Below are positions 43,263 to 52,491 of a stretch of 64,000 nucleotides of DNA, piece after piece; position 1 is the stretch's first letter, and each line of letters begins with the position of its first letter. The translations under genes were made by a program, and so were the position numbers. The notes beneath the pieces were generated by a model. That model worked only from the letters and a program-made list of their open reading frames with translations, searched no databases and was not told the DNA's origin. The DNA is from Flexibacter flexilis DSM 6793 (GTDB lineage Bacteria; Bacteroidota; Bacteroidia; Cytophagales; Flexibacteraceae), in NCBI RefSeq assembly GCF_900112255.1, contig NZ_FOLE01000007.1, positions 208,378 through 272,377 of the forward strand, in the 5' to 3' direction.

Positions 43263-43514
43263 ATGAAGTATCAGAAAGCTATTTTATTAACAATTTTGTG
43301 GATAACCTTCTTTTATAAACAAAGTTATCCACAAACTGATACTGTAATGCACAAAATACCTGTGGAAAACGTGGTTATAACGGTGGATAGTACCCAAAAT
43401 GCTGTACAACAGCCACAGGATTTGCCTAACAAAAAAGAAAATAAACGTATTCTAATCGGTATAGCACTGCTTACCCTCACTATTTTTCTGATTTACAATG
43501 TACGTTCCAATTAA
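43263..43514 (+). CDS. Small membrane/exported protein of unknown function
   Basis: 83 residues: N-terminal hydrophobic signal-like stretch (6-22), a short polar middle with a QNAVQQPQDLP segment, and a C-terminal membrane helix RILIGIALLTLTIFLIYNV. No family recognised. It starts 6 bases after the methyltransferase stop and its last codons overlap the start of the lipoprotein gene by 17 bases, which supports translation. Two perfect DnaA boxes lie inside it (43297-43305, minus; 43325-43333, plus), the first within the signal-like region. Confidence 0.62.
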   Translation: MKYQKAILLTILWITFFYKQSYPQTDTVMHKIPVENVVITVDSTQNAVQQPQDLPNKKENKRILIGIALLTLTIFLIYNVRSN

Positions 43515-45034
43515 AAAACACTTATCCACAGCCCTCCTGTCGGGGGCTTTATTGTCGGGTTGTGCCAGTGTAAAGCCCCCGACAGGAGGGCCAAAAGACG
43601 AAAAAGCCCCCGTATTAACCGAAAGTAACCCCGCCAACAATAGTACCAACTTCAAAGGCAAGGTTGTAAAATTGGAGTTTGATGAAGATGTAGAGCTGAA
43701 TAATCTCAACACACAGTTGCTCATCACGCCATACATGAACAATAATTACACCACTCACATCAAACGCAACGTTCTGACGCTTACGTTTGAAAAGGAGTTG
43801 CCGCCCAATACGACCATTAGTTTGAATTTTAGGGAAGGAATAAAAGATATTCACGAAGCCACCAACAAAACAAAAGACTTGAAATTGGCTTTCAGTACGG
43901 GAAATAGCATTGATTCTTTGCAGTGGAATGGTCAAATCTTGGATTTTCAGACCCAAAAACCACAAGCTAATACGTTGGTGGCCTTGTACAAACTATCCGA
44001 TACGCTCAATATTCGCAAACAAGCACCTTATTATATAGGCAGGAGCAATGACGCAGGCCAGTTTGATATTGCCAATATTGCGGCTGGCGAGTATTTTGCT
44101 TGTGCTTTCGACGATAAAAATAATAACTACAAGTACGATGAGCGAACAGAATCCATTGGTTTTTTGAGTGAAAATCTCAAAATCCAGAAAAATGAAAGCT
44201 CGGAAATCAGTCTTTTTATGAACGACAATACCGCCCCAAGATTTTTACGCACGAGAAATGTGGGAAAATCGGTTGTATTTTCGTTTAGCGAGGGTTTGAC
44301 ATACATACAAGCAGCAGCCAATCCAAATACTGTATTTGATCAAAGCGAGGATAAAGCAGATATTCGTATGTATCCACAAAATGTGGATAAGTTATCCAAA
44401 GATTCGGTAGAAATAGGCTTTACTGTTCGTGATTCTTCTGATAATCAATTAGTTGTCAAAAAAAGAGTGCTGTTTGACGTAAACGGAAATGTGGATAAAA
44501 CAACTACGTTATCCACAAAACCAGAAAGGAATAGCGTTATAACACCGTATCAGACAATAGAAATAGCCTACGCAAGCCCTATAACGGACAGTAGTTTTTT
44601 ACAAAAAGTAACTGTTAATCCTGATTCGGCGGGCTGGAAAGCAACTAAAGCAAGGCTTTCAGGAAGCAAAAATACACTCATAATCAGTAACTTACCCGTA
44701 TTTAAGAAGGATATAAGCCTGATTGTTCCGCCTGTAAAATTGATTAAAGGAAATAGCACAAAGGCTGATACACTGCATTATACGCCAGCCATCGAAACTA
44801 ATTTCGGAATAATCGGCGGACAAGTTACTTCTGCGGACAAAGATTTTATATTGGAATTGGTGAGCGAAGATTTCAAAGTAGTGCAGTCGGTGCGCAATGC
44901 CAAGAAGTTTCGGTTCACTTATGTGCCTGCGGGCAAATATCGTTTGAGACTTATTGTAGATAAAAATCAGAACGGAAGATGGGACGCAGGTAGTTTGGAT
45001 AAGAAAACCCAGCCCGAAAAAGTAGTTATCCACA
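43297..45034. other. DnaA boxes inside the genes before the candidate origin
   Basis: Seven exact copies of the DnaA box TTATCCACA or its complement: 43297 (-), 43325 (+), 43522 (+), 44382 (-), 44490 (-), 44509 (+), 45026 (+). Near matches include 44392 and a TATCCACA at 44371. They sit in coding sequence, in codon pairs such as VDK and STK. Elsewhere in the window only isolated copies were noticed (22290, 26911, 38418). Confidence 0.75.
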
Positions 45035-45087
45035 AAGAAGTGATTAACCTCAAAGCCAATTGGGAGTTAGAAGACTTCAAATTATAG
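43498..45087 (+). CDS. Ig-like (Big_5) domain lipoprotein
   Basis: 529 residues. Lipoprotein signal with lipobox LLSGC (Cys22) followed by the motif SVKPPTGGPKDEKAP, which recurs in many Bacteroidota lipoproteins as I recall. Residues about 38-130 form a Big_5-like Ig fold (PANNSTNFKGKVVKLEFDED, then TLTFEKELPPNTTISLNF). The middle has a carboxypeptidase-regulatory-like strand (SNDAGQFDIANIAAGEYFAC) and the C-terminus a second one (FTYVPAGKYRLRLIVDKNQN). Predicted outer-membrane lipoprotein of unknown function. Start ATG at 43498 overlaps the previous gene by 17 bases. The first codons contain a perfect 21-bp inverted repeat; five perfect DnaA boxes lie within the gene. Confidence 0.85.
   Translation: MYVPIKKHLSTALLSGALLSGCASVKPPTGGPKDEKAPVLTESNPANNSTNFKGKVVKLEFDEDVELNNLNTQLLITPYMNNNYTTHIKRNVLTLTFEKELPPNTTISLNFREGIKDIHEATNKTKDLKLAFSTGNSIDSLQWNGQILDFQTQKPQANTLVALYKLSDTLNIRKQAPYYIGRSNDAGQFDIANIAAGEYFACAFDDKNNNYKYDERTESIGFLSENLKIQKNESSEISLFMNDNTAPRFLRTRNVGKSVVFSFSEGLTYIQAAANPNTVFDQSEDKADIRMYPQNVDKLSKDSVEIGFTVRDSSDNQLVVKKRVLFDVNGNVDKTTTLSTKPERNSVITPYQTIEIAYASPITDSSFLQKVTVNPDSAGWKATKARLSGSKNTLIISNLPVFKKDISLIVPPVKLIKGNSTKADTLHYTPAIETNFGIIGGQVTSADKDFILELVSEDFKVVQSVRNAKKFRFTYVPAGKYRLRLIVDKNQNGRWDAGSLDKKTQPEKVVIHKEVINLKANWELEDFKL
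43531..43591. repeat. Perfect 21-bp inverted repeat in the lipoprotein signal-peptide region
   Basis: Arms at 43531-43551 and 43571-43591 are exact reverse complements, with a 19-base loop (43552-43570). The arms are GC-rich (contain CTGTCGGGGG and CCCCCGACAG) in an AT-rich gene. A perfect DnaA box ends at 43530, directly before the left arm. Confidence 0.9.
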
Positions 45088-45763
45088 CTGATTTTCAGTA
45101 CTTTACAATAAATTTTACGAAGTATAAACATACTAAATGTGGATAAGTGGAGTAAATCACACATTTATCCACATTTTTTTTATACTAATTCATTCAGAAT
45201 GAGTTTATCCCCTTCCAAAAATATTTTCCAAAAGCTCAAAAAAGTTATCAACAAGCCCTATTTTGGTAACACTGAAAATCAGCAAGTTAAGAATGTCGTT
45301 TATGCACACTTTCTGTGTATAAAAAAGAATTTATACACAAACAATACCCCAAAACCAGTGTATAAACCCATGTCTTTAGACACATTCGGGCACATGTGTG
45401 TATAACCCACCATAAGATACACACATTATGACCAAAGTTATACACGACCCAAAATGCACATTAAAAGTTATGCACATTTTACAAAAAAAGTGTATATCTT
45501 TATAAAAAGCTCAAAATCAATAAATATTGATGTTCATAAGTTCGTTTATAAAAGTGGATAATCATAACACTTATTCACACACCTAAAAAATAGACTTGAT
45601 TATCCACATATCCACAGCATAATAAAAGCAACAAGCTTTTTATTTAAAAAAAAGATAATTAAGATTAATTAGGGTTGTGAACAATTGGGCTCATAATTGG
45701 CCGACAGTTGAATTTATGATTTCTATGATTAAATTTGCCCCCGAAACCAAGAAAGCATTACTA
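45088..45763. other. Candidate chromosomal replication origin (oriC) with DnaA-box cluster
   Basis: 676 non-coding, AT-rich bases. Nine matches to the DnaA box TTATnCACA occur on either strand: 45138 (-), 45165 (+), 45300 (+), 45314 (-), 45331 (+), 45397 (-), 45468 (+), 45571 (+) and 45600 (+); three are the perfect TTATCCACA. One-mismatch forms lie at 45245, 45357, 45438, 45553 and 45608. An A/T-only run follows at about 45641-45675 and could be the unwinding element. By chance about 0.02 such 9-mers would be expected here (equal base frequencies). mnmG is 3 kb away, but dnaA is not in the window. Confidence 0.7.
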
Positions 45764-47599
45764 ATGCAGAAAAAGACGCTATTAGGCGCAGGTTTGATAT
45801 TTGTTGGTTCTGTCTTTATTCCGATGGCTGGGTATTCACAAACCCAATCTAAAGATATTGATTTGGCCAATGAGTACTACACACGCCATGATTTTGAAAA
45901 ATCATTGGAACTTTATGATAAGCTGGCAAAAGACCCTGCTAATGGCAAGGCTATTTATGCCAACTACTTGGCGGTATTGTCCGAACTCAAGCAAGATGAA
46001 AAGACTGAGCGTTTTCTCAAGAAAATGGCAAAGGCTTATCCGCAGCAGTTTGAGTATAAGATAGACCTTGCCTTGCTGTACCAGAAACAAAAAAAGGATG
46101 ATAAAGCGAATAAAATTTTTAGTCGGCTTTTTGAGGACATAGAAAAAAAATCAAACATAGTCGAATATACTGCCGACTATCTCGTGAAAGTGGGTTTGTT
46201 GGATAAAGCCGAGCTGCTCTACAAGGAATCGCGCAAAGCCATGTTCGACCCTTACGCCTACAACTTCAAGTTGGCCGAAATTCACAAACGGCGCGGTGAG
46301 ACTTCGCAAATGATTGATGAACTTTTGTTGTATCTGGACAAAGACCCTTCGGCTATTTTCTTGATAGAAAATTCGTTGCAAACGCAACTGACCAAACCCG
46401 AAGAATTGGACATGCTCCAAAAAACGCTTTACGAAAGAGTACAAACCGATGCCAGTAATCTGATTTACAACGAATTGTTGATGTGGTTGTTTTTGCAACG
46501 CAAAGATTTTGACGGCGCGTTCATTCAGGCCAAAGCCATTGACAAACGCGGAAAACTGCCCGCAACGAAAGTGTTGGAAGTCGGGACGCTGAGTATGAGC
46601 AACAAAGATTACAAATCGGCGGTTTCGATTTTTGAGTATGTGGTGCAAGAGTACGCGGCAGTTCCGTCGGTGTATGCTCCCGCCCAACGGCAACTCATCG
46701 AAGCCAGAGAGCAGGCCATAAAAAATGTATATCCTATTGACAAACAGGCGATTAAGGCTTTAGTTGAGGATTATAAAAAATTGATGAAAATTTTGCCAGA
46801 CCCTTACAGCATGGCCGAAAGCCAACGGAGTATCGCGCTGTTGTATGGTCATTATTTGGGACAACCCGATACGGCAATTTTTTATTTGAACAAAGCCGTA
46901 ACCGTTCCGCGCTACAATCGGCAATTTGTGTCGAAGTGCAAATTAGATTTGGGCGATATGTATTTGCTCAAAAATGAACCTTGGGAAGCAACTTTGTTGT
47001 ATTCGCAAGTGGAAAAAGATGAAAAAGACCAACCGTTAGGTTATGAAGCCAAACTCCGAAATGCCAAATTGTCATATTACAAGGGCGAGTTTGATTTGGC
47101 GCAAGACCATTTGGATGTTTTGAAATTGGCGACCTCGCGCGAGATAGCCAACGATGCACTGGATTTGAGTTTAATGATTCAGGATAACACGGCTTTCGAT
47201 TCGACGGGTGCGGCTTTGGCCGAATATTCAAAAATCGAACTTCTTTTATTTGAAAATAAAGATGAAGAGGCTTTGGCCAAATGTGATGAGCTTTTGAAAA
47301 AATATCCGAAAAGCAGCCTCGACGATGAAGTGTATTGGTTGCGTGCGAAGGTGTATCGGCGCATGAAAAAATTTGATAAAGCCATTGAAAATCTGGATGT
47401 TATTTCCAAAGATTATGCTTCAGATATTTTTGCCGACGACGCTCTTTTCATGAAAGGTGTGATTTATGAAGAAGATTTGCAGGACAAAGAAAAAGCGATG
47501 GAAACGTATCAAAACTTGATGAAAACTTTCCCTGCAAGTATTTTTACGGCAGAAGCAAGAAAAAAATATCGTATTTTACGTGGAGATTTTGTAAATTGA
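45764..47599 (+). CDS. Exported TPR-repeat protein
   Basis: 611 residues from the ATG at 45764, where a signal peptide begins (MQKKTLLGAGLIFVGSVFIP, cleavage near SQ). About a dozen TPR-like helical repeats fill the protein, e.g. DIDLANEYYTRHDFEKSLEL, FEYKIDLALLYQKQKKDDKA and the C-terminal DEVYWLRAKVYRRMKKFDKA. Likely periplasmic scaffold; similar Bacteroidota proteins are uncharacterised. Earlier in-frame starts exist (45677 and 45716) and would place the start inside the candidate origin; they are not preferred because they would put the signal peptide internally. Confidence 0.8.
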   Translation: MQKKTLLGAGLIFVGSVFIPMAGYSQTQSKDIDLANEYYTRHDFEKSLELYDKLAKDPANGKAIYANYLAVLSELKQDEKTERFLKKMAKAYPQQFEYKIDLALLYQKQKKDDKANKIFSRLFEDIEKKSNIVEYTADYLVKVGLLDKAELLYKESRKAMFDPYAYNFKLAEIHKRRGETSQMIDELLLYLDKDPSAIFLIENSLQTQLTKPEELDMLQKTLYERVQTDASNLIYNELLMWLFLQRKDFDGAFIQAKAIDKRGKLPATKVLEVGTLSMSNKDYKSAVSIFEYVVQEYAAVPSVYAPAQRQLIEAREQAIKNVYPIDKQAIKALVEDYKKLMKILPDPYSMAESQRSIALLYGHYLGQPDTAIFYLNKAVTVPRYNRQFVSKCKLDLGDMYLLKNEPWEATLLYSQVEKDEKDQPLGYEAKLRNAKLSYYKGEFDLAQDHLDVLKLATSREIANDALDLSLMIQDNTAFDSTGAALAEYSKIELLLFENKDEEALAKCDELLKKYPKSSLDDEVYWLRAKVYRRMKKFDKAIENLDVISKDYASDIFADDALFMKGVIYEEDLQDKEKAMETYQNLMKTFPASIFTAEARKKYRILRGDFVN

Positions 47600-47691
47600 C
47601 CACTGTAAATATAATACTACTTTCAACACTTGAATATATTTGATAGTTAGATACTTATGATATTTTCAACTTGATTAAACCAAATTAACTG

Positions 47692-49458
47692 ATGGAAATC
47701 AAACGCATTTTTGAACTGCTGCCGCACCAGCAAGCCCATACTCCGAAGAGTGATATTTTGGCTTATAAAGTAAAAGGCCAATGGGTAAAATACAGTACAG
47801 ACGAACTTATTCGCAAGGCCAATAGCGTAAGTTTGGGTCTTTTGAAAATTGGCATCAAACGCAACGATAAGGTTGCGATTATTTCCCCGAACCGCCCAGA
47901 ATGGAATTTTGTGGATTTCGGGATTCAGCAAATTGGAGCTGTGAGCGTACCGATGTATCCGACAATTACGGAAGAAGAATATGCTTATATTTTCAGAGAT
48001 TCGGGCGTGAAAGTGGTGTTTGTGGCAGACGAAAAACTGTATGCAAAAGCAAGCAAAGTAGCTGCTCAAATACCTGAAATTCAGGTGATTTATACTTTTG
48101 ATAGAATCGAAGGTGCGAATTTTTGGACAGACCTTACGGACTTGGCCAAAGACGATGACCCCGCGCTTTTGGAACAACACAAAGCCGCCATTCAACCAGA
48201 AGATTTGCTGACGTTGATTTATACTTCTGGCACGACTGGCAACCCGAAAGGTGTAATGATTACTCATAACAACTTGGTGGCCAACATAGAAGGTTCGATG
48301 CCAGCCGTACCCGTAACCTCGACTTCTATCGCTTTGAGCTTTCTGCCACTTTGTCACGTGTATGAGCGAATGGTACATTATCTTTATATGTACGTGGGTG
48401 TTTCGGTTTATTATGCCGAAAGTATGGACACCATCGCCGACAACCTCAAAGAAATTAAGCCAAATATTTTTGTAACTGTTCCGCGTTTGCTCGAAAAAGT
48501 TTATGACAAAATCGTGATAAAAGGTTATGAGCTGACAGGTATCAAAAGAGCGTTGTTCTTTTGGGCTTTGGAACTTGGCTTACAGTATGAAGTAGGAACG
48601 GACAAAGGTTGGTGGTATAACTTTCAGCTAAAACTTGCCAACAAAATTATTTTTAATAAATGGCGTGAGGCTTTGGGCGGAAACGTCGTGGCGATTGTGT
48701 CGGGTGGAGCGGCTTTGCAACCCCGTTTAGCAAGAGTTTTCTGGGCTGCTCAAGTGAAGGTAATCGAAGGTTATGGACTTACTGAAACATCGCCAGTAAT
48801 CGCCGTAAACCGTGTAGAACCTGAAAATGCACGCGTTGGGACGGTCGGAACGATTATTAATAATGTACAAGTTTCATTTGCTACTGACGGCGAAATTTTG
48901 GTAAAAGGTCCTTCTATTATGAAAGGCTATTACAACAAACCAGAACTTACAGCCGAAGCCATTGATGCAGAAGGTTGGTTCCATACAGGCGACATAGGAG
49001 AGTTGGTAGAAGGCCGTTTCTTGAAAATTACAGACCGTAAGAAAGAAATGTTCAAAACTTCGGGTGGCAAGTACGTTGCACCACAGCCAATCGAAAACAG
49101 CTTGAAGGAATCCGTTATCATTGAGCAAGTTATGGTAGTAGGCGAGGGGCAAAAATTCCCTGCGGCTTTAGTTGTTCCGTCGGTGCAAGGCTTAAAAGAT
49201 TGGTGTGAGGTAAAACATATTCCTTTTAACTCGTTGGCTGAAGTACTTAAAAATGAACAAGTTGTCTCTAAATTTAATAAAGAGGTACAAAAATGCAATG
49301 AGCATTTGGCGCAATACGAACAAATCAAGAAAATTGTAGTGTTGCCTGATGCGTGGGGAGTTGATTCAGGCGAAATGACACCAACACTTAAACTCAAACG
49401 CAAATTCATTTCTAACAAATACAAGAAAGAAATTGAAAGTATTTACGAAAATGTTTAA
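47692..49458 (+). CDS. Long-chain fatty acid--CoA ligase (AMP-forming)
   Basis: 588 residues of the ANL superfamily, FadD15-like. ATP/AMP motif YTSGTTGNPKGVMITHNN, the linker GYGLTETSPVIAVNR, GWFHTGDIGELVEGR (hinge Asp) and the C-terminal TDRKKEMFKTSGGKYV with catalytic lysine. Activates long-chain fatty acids to acyl-CoA in two steps at the membrane. A -7 box TATATTTG lies at 47635-47642, 50 bases before the ATG. Monocistronic with a terminator. Confidence 0.92.
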   Translation: MEIKRIFELLPHQQAHTPKSDILAYKVKGQWVKYSTDELIRKANSVSLGLLKIGIKRNDKVAIISPNRPEWNFVDFGIQQIGAVSVPMYPTITEEEYAYIFRDSGVKVVFVADEKLYAKASKVAAQIPEIQVIYTFDRIEGANFWTDLTDLAKDDDPALLEQHKAAIQPEDLLTLIYTSGTTGNPKGVMITHNNLVANIEGSMPAVPVTSTSIALSFLPLCHVYERMVHYLYMYVGVSVYYAESMDTIADNLKEIKPNIFVTVPRLLEKVYDKIVIKGYELTGIKRALFFWALELGLQYEVGTDKGWWYNFQLKLANKIIFNKWREALGGNVVAIVSGGAALQPRLARVFWAAQVKVIEGYGLTETSPVIAVNRVEPENARVGTVGTIINNVQVSFATDGEILVKGPSIMKGYYNKPELTAEAIDAEGWFHTGDIGELVEGRFLKITDRKKEMFKTSGGKYVAPQPIENSLKESVIIEQVMVVGEGQKFPAALVVPSVQGLKDWCEVKHIPFNSLAEVLKNEQVVSKFNKEVQKCNEHLAQYEQIKKIVVLPDAWGVDSGEMTPTLKLKRKFISNKYKKEIESIYENV

Positions 49459-49481
49459 AGTATAGTTTCTTTAAAAAATAC

Positions 49482-49511
49482 AAAAGCCGCTTCTTTCGGG
49501 AAGCGGCTTTT
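49482..49511. terminator. Bidirectional terminator between the CoA ligase and MATE genes
   Basis: AAAAGCCGCTTC (49482-49493) pairs perfectly with GAAGCGGCTTTT (49500-49511). Confidence 0.9.
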
Positions 49512-49512
49512 C

Positions 49513-50868
49513 TTATGCCGTAATGACTGTCTGTTCTTGTATTTTCTGTCGGCTAATGTGATTGAAGCGGAGTGTAAGTAAGGTGGCTGCAATAGCAAGG
49601 CCAAGCAGTAAGCCGTACCAAATTCCTTGTACGCCCATGTTGGCATATACGGCTAAGGCATAACCAATCGGCAAACCCAATACCCAATAGGCCACGAGTG
49701 TAATGGCGGTTGGGATTTTTACGTCCGAAAGTCCGCGCAACGCACCCAAACAAACCACCTGTACGCCATCCGAAATCTGGAAAATAGCCGCAATAATCAG
49801 CAGCGAAGAAGCTACTTTAATTACTTCTGTATTGTCTATATAAAATGTTGGTAGCCAGAATCTTCCGATAGTAAATACAATCCCCATCAGTCCCATAAAA
49901 GCAACGACGATATGTAGCGCACTAAAGCCCGCCATTCGGCTACTGTGCAAATCGCCACTGCCTACGCCATTGCCGACCCGAACCGTAGCGGCTGCGCCTA
50001 AACCGCTGGCCATCATGTAGGTTACGGCGGCCATGTTCAGCGCGATTTGGTGTGCGGCCAACTCATTAGAGCCAAGTTGCCCCACCAACACGGCTGCTGT
50101 ACTGAAAGCGGCTACTTCAAAAGTCATTTGCATACTCACAGGCACGCCTATATATAATAGGTGTTTGATTTTTGCCCAAGAAATAAATTCCATGTTCCAG
50201 CCGAAGCGGTACGGACGGAATTTTTTAGCAAACCAAACATAACCAAACATCGCGACAGCCATCAGGCAACGCGCCGTAAAAGTGGCCAGTCCAGAGCCTT
50301 TTATTCCCATTGGTTCAAAACCCCAATGTCCATAAACCCACGTATAATTAAGTAAAATATTGATAGCGTTGGCGGCCAAAGTGATGTACATGGCCGTAAC
50401 CGTGTCGGAAAGCCCTTCGGCAAATTGCTTGAACGCCGAAAAAAACATAAGCGGCAGCAACGACAATACCAACAGTTGCATAAACGGAATGGCTTGCTCG
50501 ATTACTTCGGGTTTTTGCTTGAGCAGGTGCATGAGCGGCAACATTTGCCAAAATACAATGACTAAAACTGTTGCTAATAACACATTGATTAACAAGCTAT
50601 TTTTCAACAAAACACTGCTTTCGCGTTGGTCGTGGCGACCGTCGGCAGCGGCTACCAATGGCGTAAGCCCGTAGGCAAATCCTAAGCCAATCACGAGCAT
50701 GATACTAAACAAACCCGTAGCCAGCGAAACAGCCGCCAACGGAATTGCGCCCGTGCGGCCAACCATCATGCTATCGGCTACGCTTACGGTAATGTGGCCA
50801 GCTTGCCCCAACACAACGGGCATGGCCAATTTGAATGTTTGGCGATAATGCGCCATATACTTTTTCAT
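49513..50868 (-). CDS. MATE-family multidrug/Na+ efflux transporter
   Basis: 451 residues, about 12 membrane helices in two MatE halves. Motifs: FKLAMPVVLGQAGHITVSVA then DSMMVGRTGAIPLAAVSLAT in half 1 and HLLYIGVPVSMQMTFEVAAF with GQLGSNELAAHQIALNMAAV in half 2, i.e. NorM-like sequences. Exports cationic compounds in exchange for Na+ or H+. ATG at 50866-50868 is chosen because the N-terminal helix begins just after it. Divergent from the amidase gene with 156 bases between. Confidence 0.92.
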   Translation of the reverse strand: MKKYMAHYRQTFKLAMPVVLGQAGHITVSVADSMMVGRTGAIPLAAVSLATGLFSIMLVIGLGFAYGLTPLVAAADGRHDQRESSVLLKNSLLINVLLATVLVIVFWQMLPLMHLLKQKPEVIEQAIPFMQLLVLSLLPLMFFSAFKQFAEGLSDTVTAMYITLAANAINILLNYTWVYGHWGFEPMGIKGSGLATFTARCLMAVAMFGYVWFAKKFRPYRFGWNMEFISWAKIKHLLYIGVPVSMQMTFEVAAFSTAAVLVGQLGSNELAAHQIALNMAAVTYMMASGLGAAATVRVGNGVGSGDLHSSRMAGFSALHIVVAFMGLMGIVFTIGRFWLPTFYIDNTEVIKVASSLLIIAAIFQISDGVQVVCLGALRGLSDVKIPTAITLVAYWVLGLPIGYALAVYANMGVQGIWYGLLLGLAIAATLLTLRFNHISRQKIQEQTVITA

Positions 50869-51024
50869 AAAATCTGGGTACGTTCTGATTTTGGGCTGCA
50901 AGTTATCGAAACAAAACGGATTCTGATATTTTGTAGGTAAACGTCTGATTATTTAATACTTTTGTGGCGTTTTGAGCGGTTGAGGATTTTCTGCCGCTTT
51001 TTATTTTTTCAATTAATCAAAGCC

Positions 51025-51900
51025 ATGCAAAACAAACCCGTAAGAGTAGGGTTGGTGCAAACAAGCTGCACAGCCAACCCGAAAGAGAATATGGACAAAA
51101 CCATTGTTCGTATTCGCGAGGCCGCCGCTAAAGGGGCGCAAATTGTTTTTTTACAAGAATTGTTTTTGTCTTTGTATTTCTGCGACGTAGAAGACTACGA
51201 GAATTTTAAGTTGGCGGAAGCAATACCCGGCCCTTCTACCCAAACGCTTAGTGCGTTGGCGAAAGAGTTGGGCGTAGTGATTGTTGCTTCGCTTTTCGAG
51301 AAACGCGCAGAAGGTTTGTATCATAACACTACTGCCGTTTTGGATGCCGACGGCACGTATTTGGGCAAATACCGCAAAATGCACATTCCCGACGACCCAG
51401 GTTATTACGAAAAATTTTATTTCACCCCTGGCGATTTGGGCTACAAAGTATTTGAAACCAAGTTCGCTAAAATTGGCGTGTTGATTTGCTGGGACCAATG
51501 GTATCCAGAAGCAGCGCGTATTACTTCGCTGATGGGCGCGGAATTGTTGTTCTACCCGACTGCTATCGGTTGGGCAAAAAGCCAAGACGAAGAAACCAAC
51601 AAAGAACAGTATAATGGTTGGCAAACCGTACAACGTGGCCACGCCGTAGCCAATGGCTTACACGTGATTGCCGTAAACCGTACAGGTGAAGAAGCCGAAA
51701 TGCAGTTTTGGGGTGGTTCGTTTATCTCAAACCCAATGGGCAAAATTATGTACCAAGCACCTCATTTAGAGGAAGATGTAACGGTTCATGAAATTAATTT
51801 GGCGTTGAGTGATTATTACCGCACACACTGGCCATTTTTGCGCGACCGTCGTATAGATTCGTACCAACCCATTACCAAACGTTTTATAGACAACGACTAA
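51025..51900 (+). CDS. N-carbamoylputrescine amidase-like carbon-nitrogen hydrolase
   Basis: 291 residues of the nitrilase superfamily. Catalytic triad: Glu in VFLQELFLSLYFC, Lys in GKYRKMHIPDDPGY and Cys in VLICWDQWYPEAARI. The sequence most resembles AguB, which cleaves N-carbamoylputrescine to putrescine, CO2 and ammonia. Conserved AguB features such as QYNGWQTVQRGHAVANGLHV and the end YYRTHWPFLRDRRID are present. The usual partner agmatine deiminase (aguA) is not adjacent. A -7 box TACTTTTG lies at 50957-50964. ATG at 51025 chosen over an upstream start without family homology. Confidence 0.9.
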   Translation: MQNKPVRVGLVQTSCTANPKENMDKTIVRIREAAAKGAQIVFLQELFLSLYFCDVEDYENFKLAEAIPGPSTQTLSALAKELGVVIVASLFEKRAEGLYHNTTAVLDADGTYLGKYRKMHIPDDPGYYEKFYFTPGDLGYKVFETKFAKIGVLICWDQWYPEAARITSLMGAELLFYPTAIGWAKSQDEETNKEQYNGWQTVQRGHAVANGLHVIAVNRTGEEAEMQFWGGSFISNPMGKIMYQAPHLEEDVTVHEINLALSDYYRTHWPFLRDRRIDSYQPITKRFIDND

Positions 51901-51907
51901 AACACAT

Positions 51908-51946
51908 AAAAACGCCGCATAGCTCAATTGGTTATGCGGCGTTTTT
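51908..51946. terminator. Bidirectional terminator after the amidase gene
   Basis: AAAAACGCCGCATA (51908-51921) pairs perfectly with TATGCGGCGTTTTT (51933-51946). The loop resembles a tRNA D-arm by chance. Confidence 0.9.
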
Positions 51947-51948
51947 GG

Positions 51949-52251
51949 TTAATTTATTTGTGCTCTCAATTGCTGGATTTGCTGTGTTGTCAAACCCGTG
52001 TAGCTGGCGATTTCTTCGTCGGACAATGGACTTTTCAGTAGGTTTTGGGCAATAGCTAACTTACTTTCTTGTATTCCTTCCAGCTTTCCCTCTAATTTCC
52101 CTTCGTCGAAAGCGGTATCAATCACGCCTTTTAAATCTCTGTAAACTTTCAAACTGCTTTCGTATTTGTCCAACTCGGTTTGCCCCAAATTGGCTAATTC
52201 AGTCTCAGTTTTGAAAATTTCAGTGTACGGATTAATATATTTAGCCTTCAT
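51949..52251 (-). pseudogene. Truncated tandem copy of the Rpn-family nuclease gene
   Basis: 100 codons: the first 10 residues (MKAKYINPYT) and about the last 85 residues of the neighbouring full copy, joined directly. The catalytic core (about 200 residues) is missing, so it cannot be an active nuclease. The reading frame is intact and the N- and C-terminal parts are almost identical to the full copy, except for an 8-residue insertion after EGKLEG. It may be a decaying duplicate or an expressed fragment carrying the C-terminal helix-turn region LSDEEIASYTGLT. Stop codon at 51949 is shortly after a terminator. Confidence 0.75.
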
Positions 52252-52491
52252 ATCTTTTTTGATAAATCATTTATCAGCTTTTAATAATCGTATTTGTTCA
52301 ACTGTCAAACCCGTGTAGCTGGCGATTTCTTCGTCGGACAATGGACTTTTCAGTAGTTTTCTTGCAATTTCTAACTTTCCTTCTAACTTTCCTTCGTCGA
52401 AAGCGGTATCAATCACGCCTTTTAAGTCTCTGTAAACTTTCAAACTGCTTTCGTATTTGTCCAACTCGGTTTGTCCCAAATTGGCTAATTC
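51988..52491. repeat. Direct repeat of the Rpn gene 3' ends
   Basis: About 190-213 bp repeated: 51988-52200 in the truncated copy and 52303-52491 in the full copy, nearly identical apart from a 24-bp insertion in the first. The joining point in the short copy is near 52213-52230, where TTTGAAAATTTC meets AGTGTACGGATTAATA. Confidence 0.8.

Noticed and set aside
45139..45405. 88-codon open frame in the candidate origin
   Set aside because: It is made of DnaA boxes and AT-rich filler, has no recognisable protein features, and no conserved start context.
51908..51946. tRNA D-arm-like sequence (TAGCTCAATTGGTTA)
   Set aside because: It lies within a perfect terminator stem-loop; there is no anticodon or T-arm, so it is not a tRNA gene.
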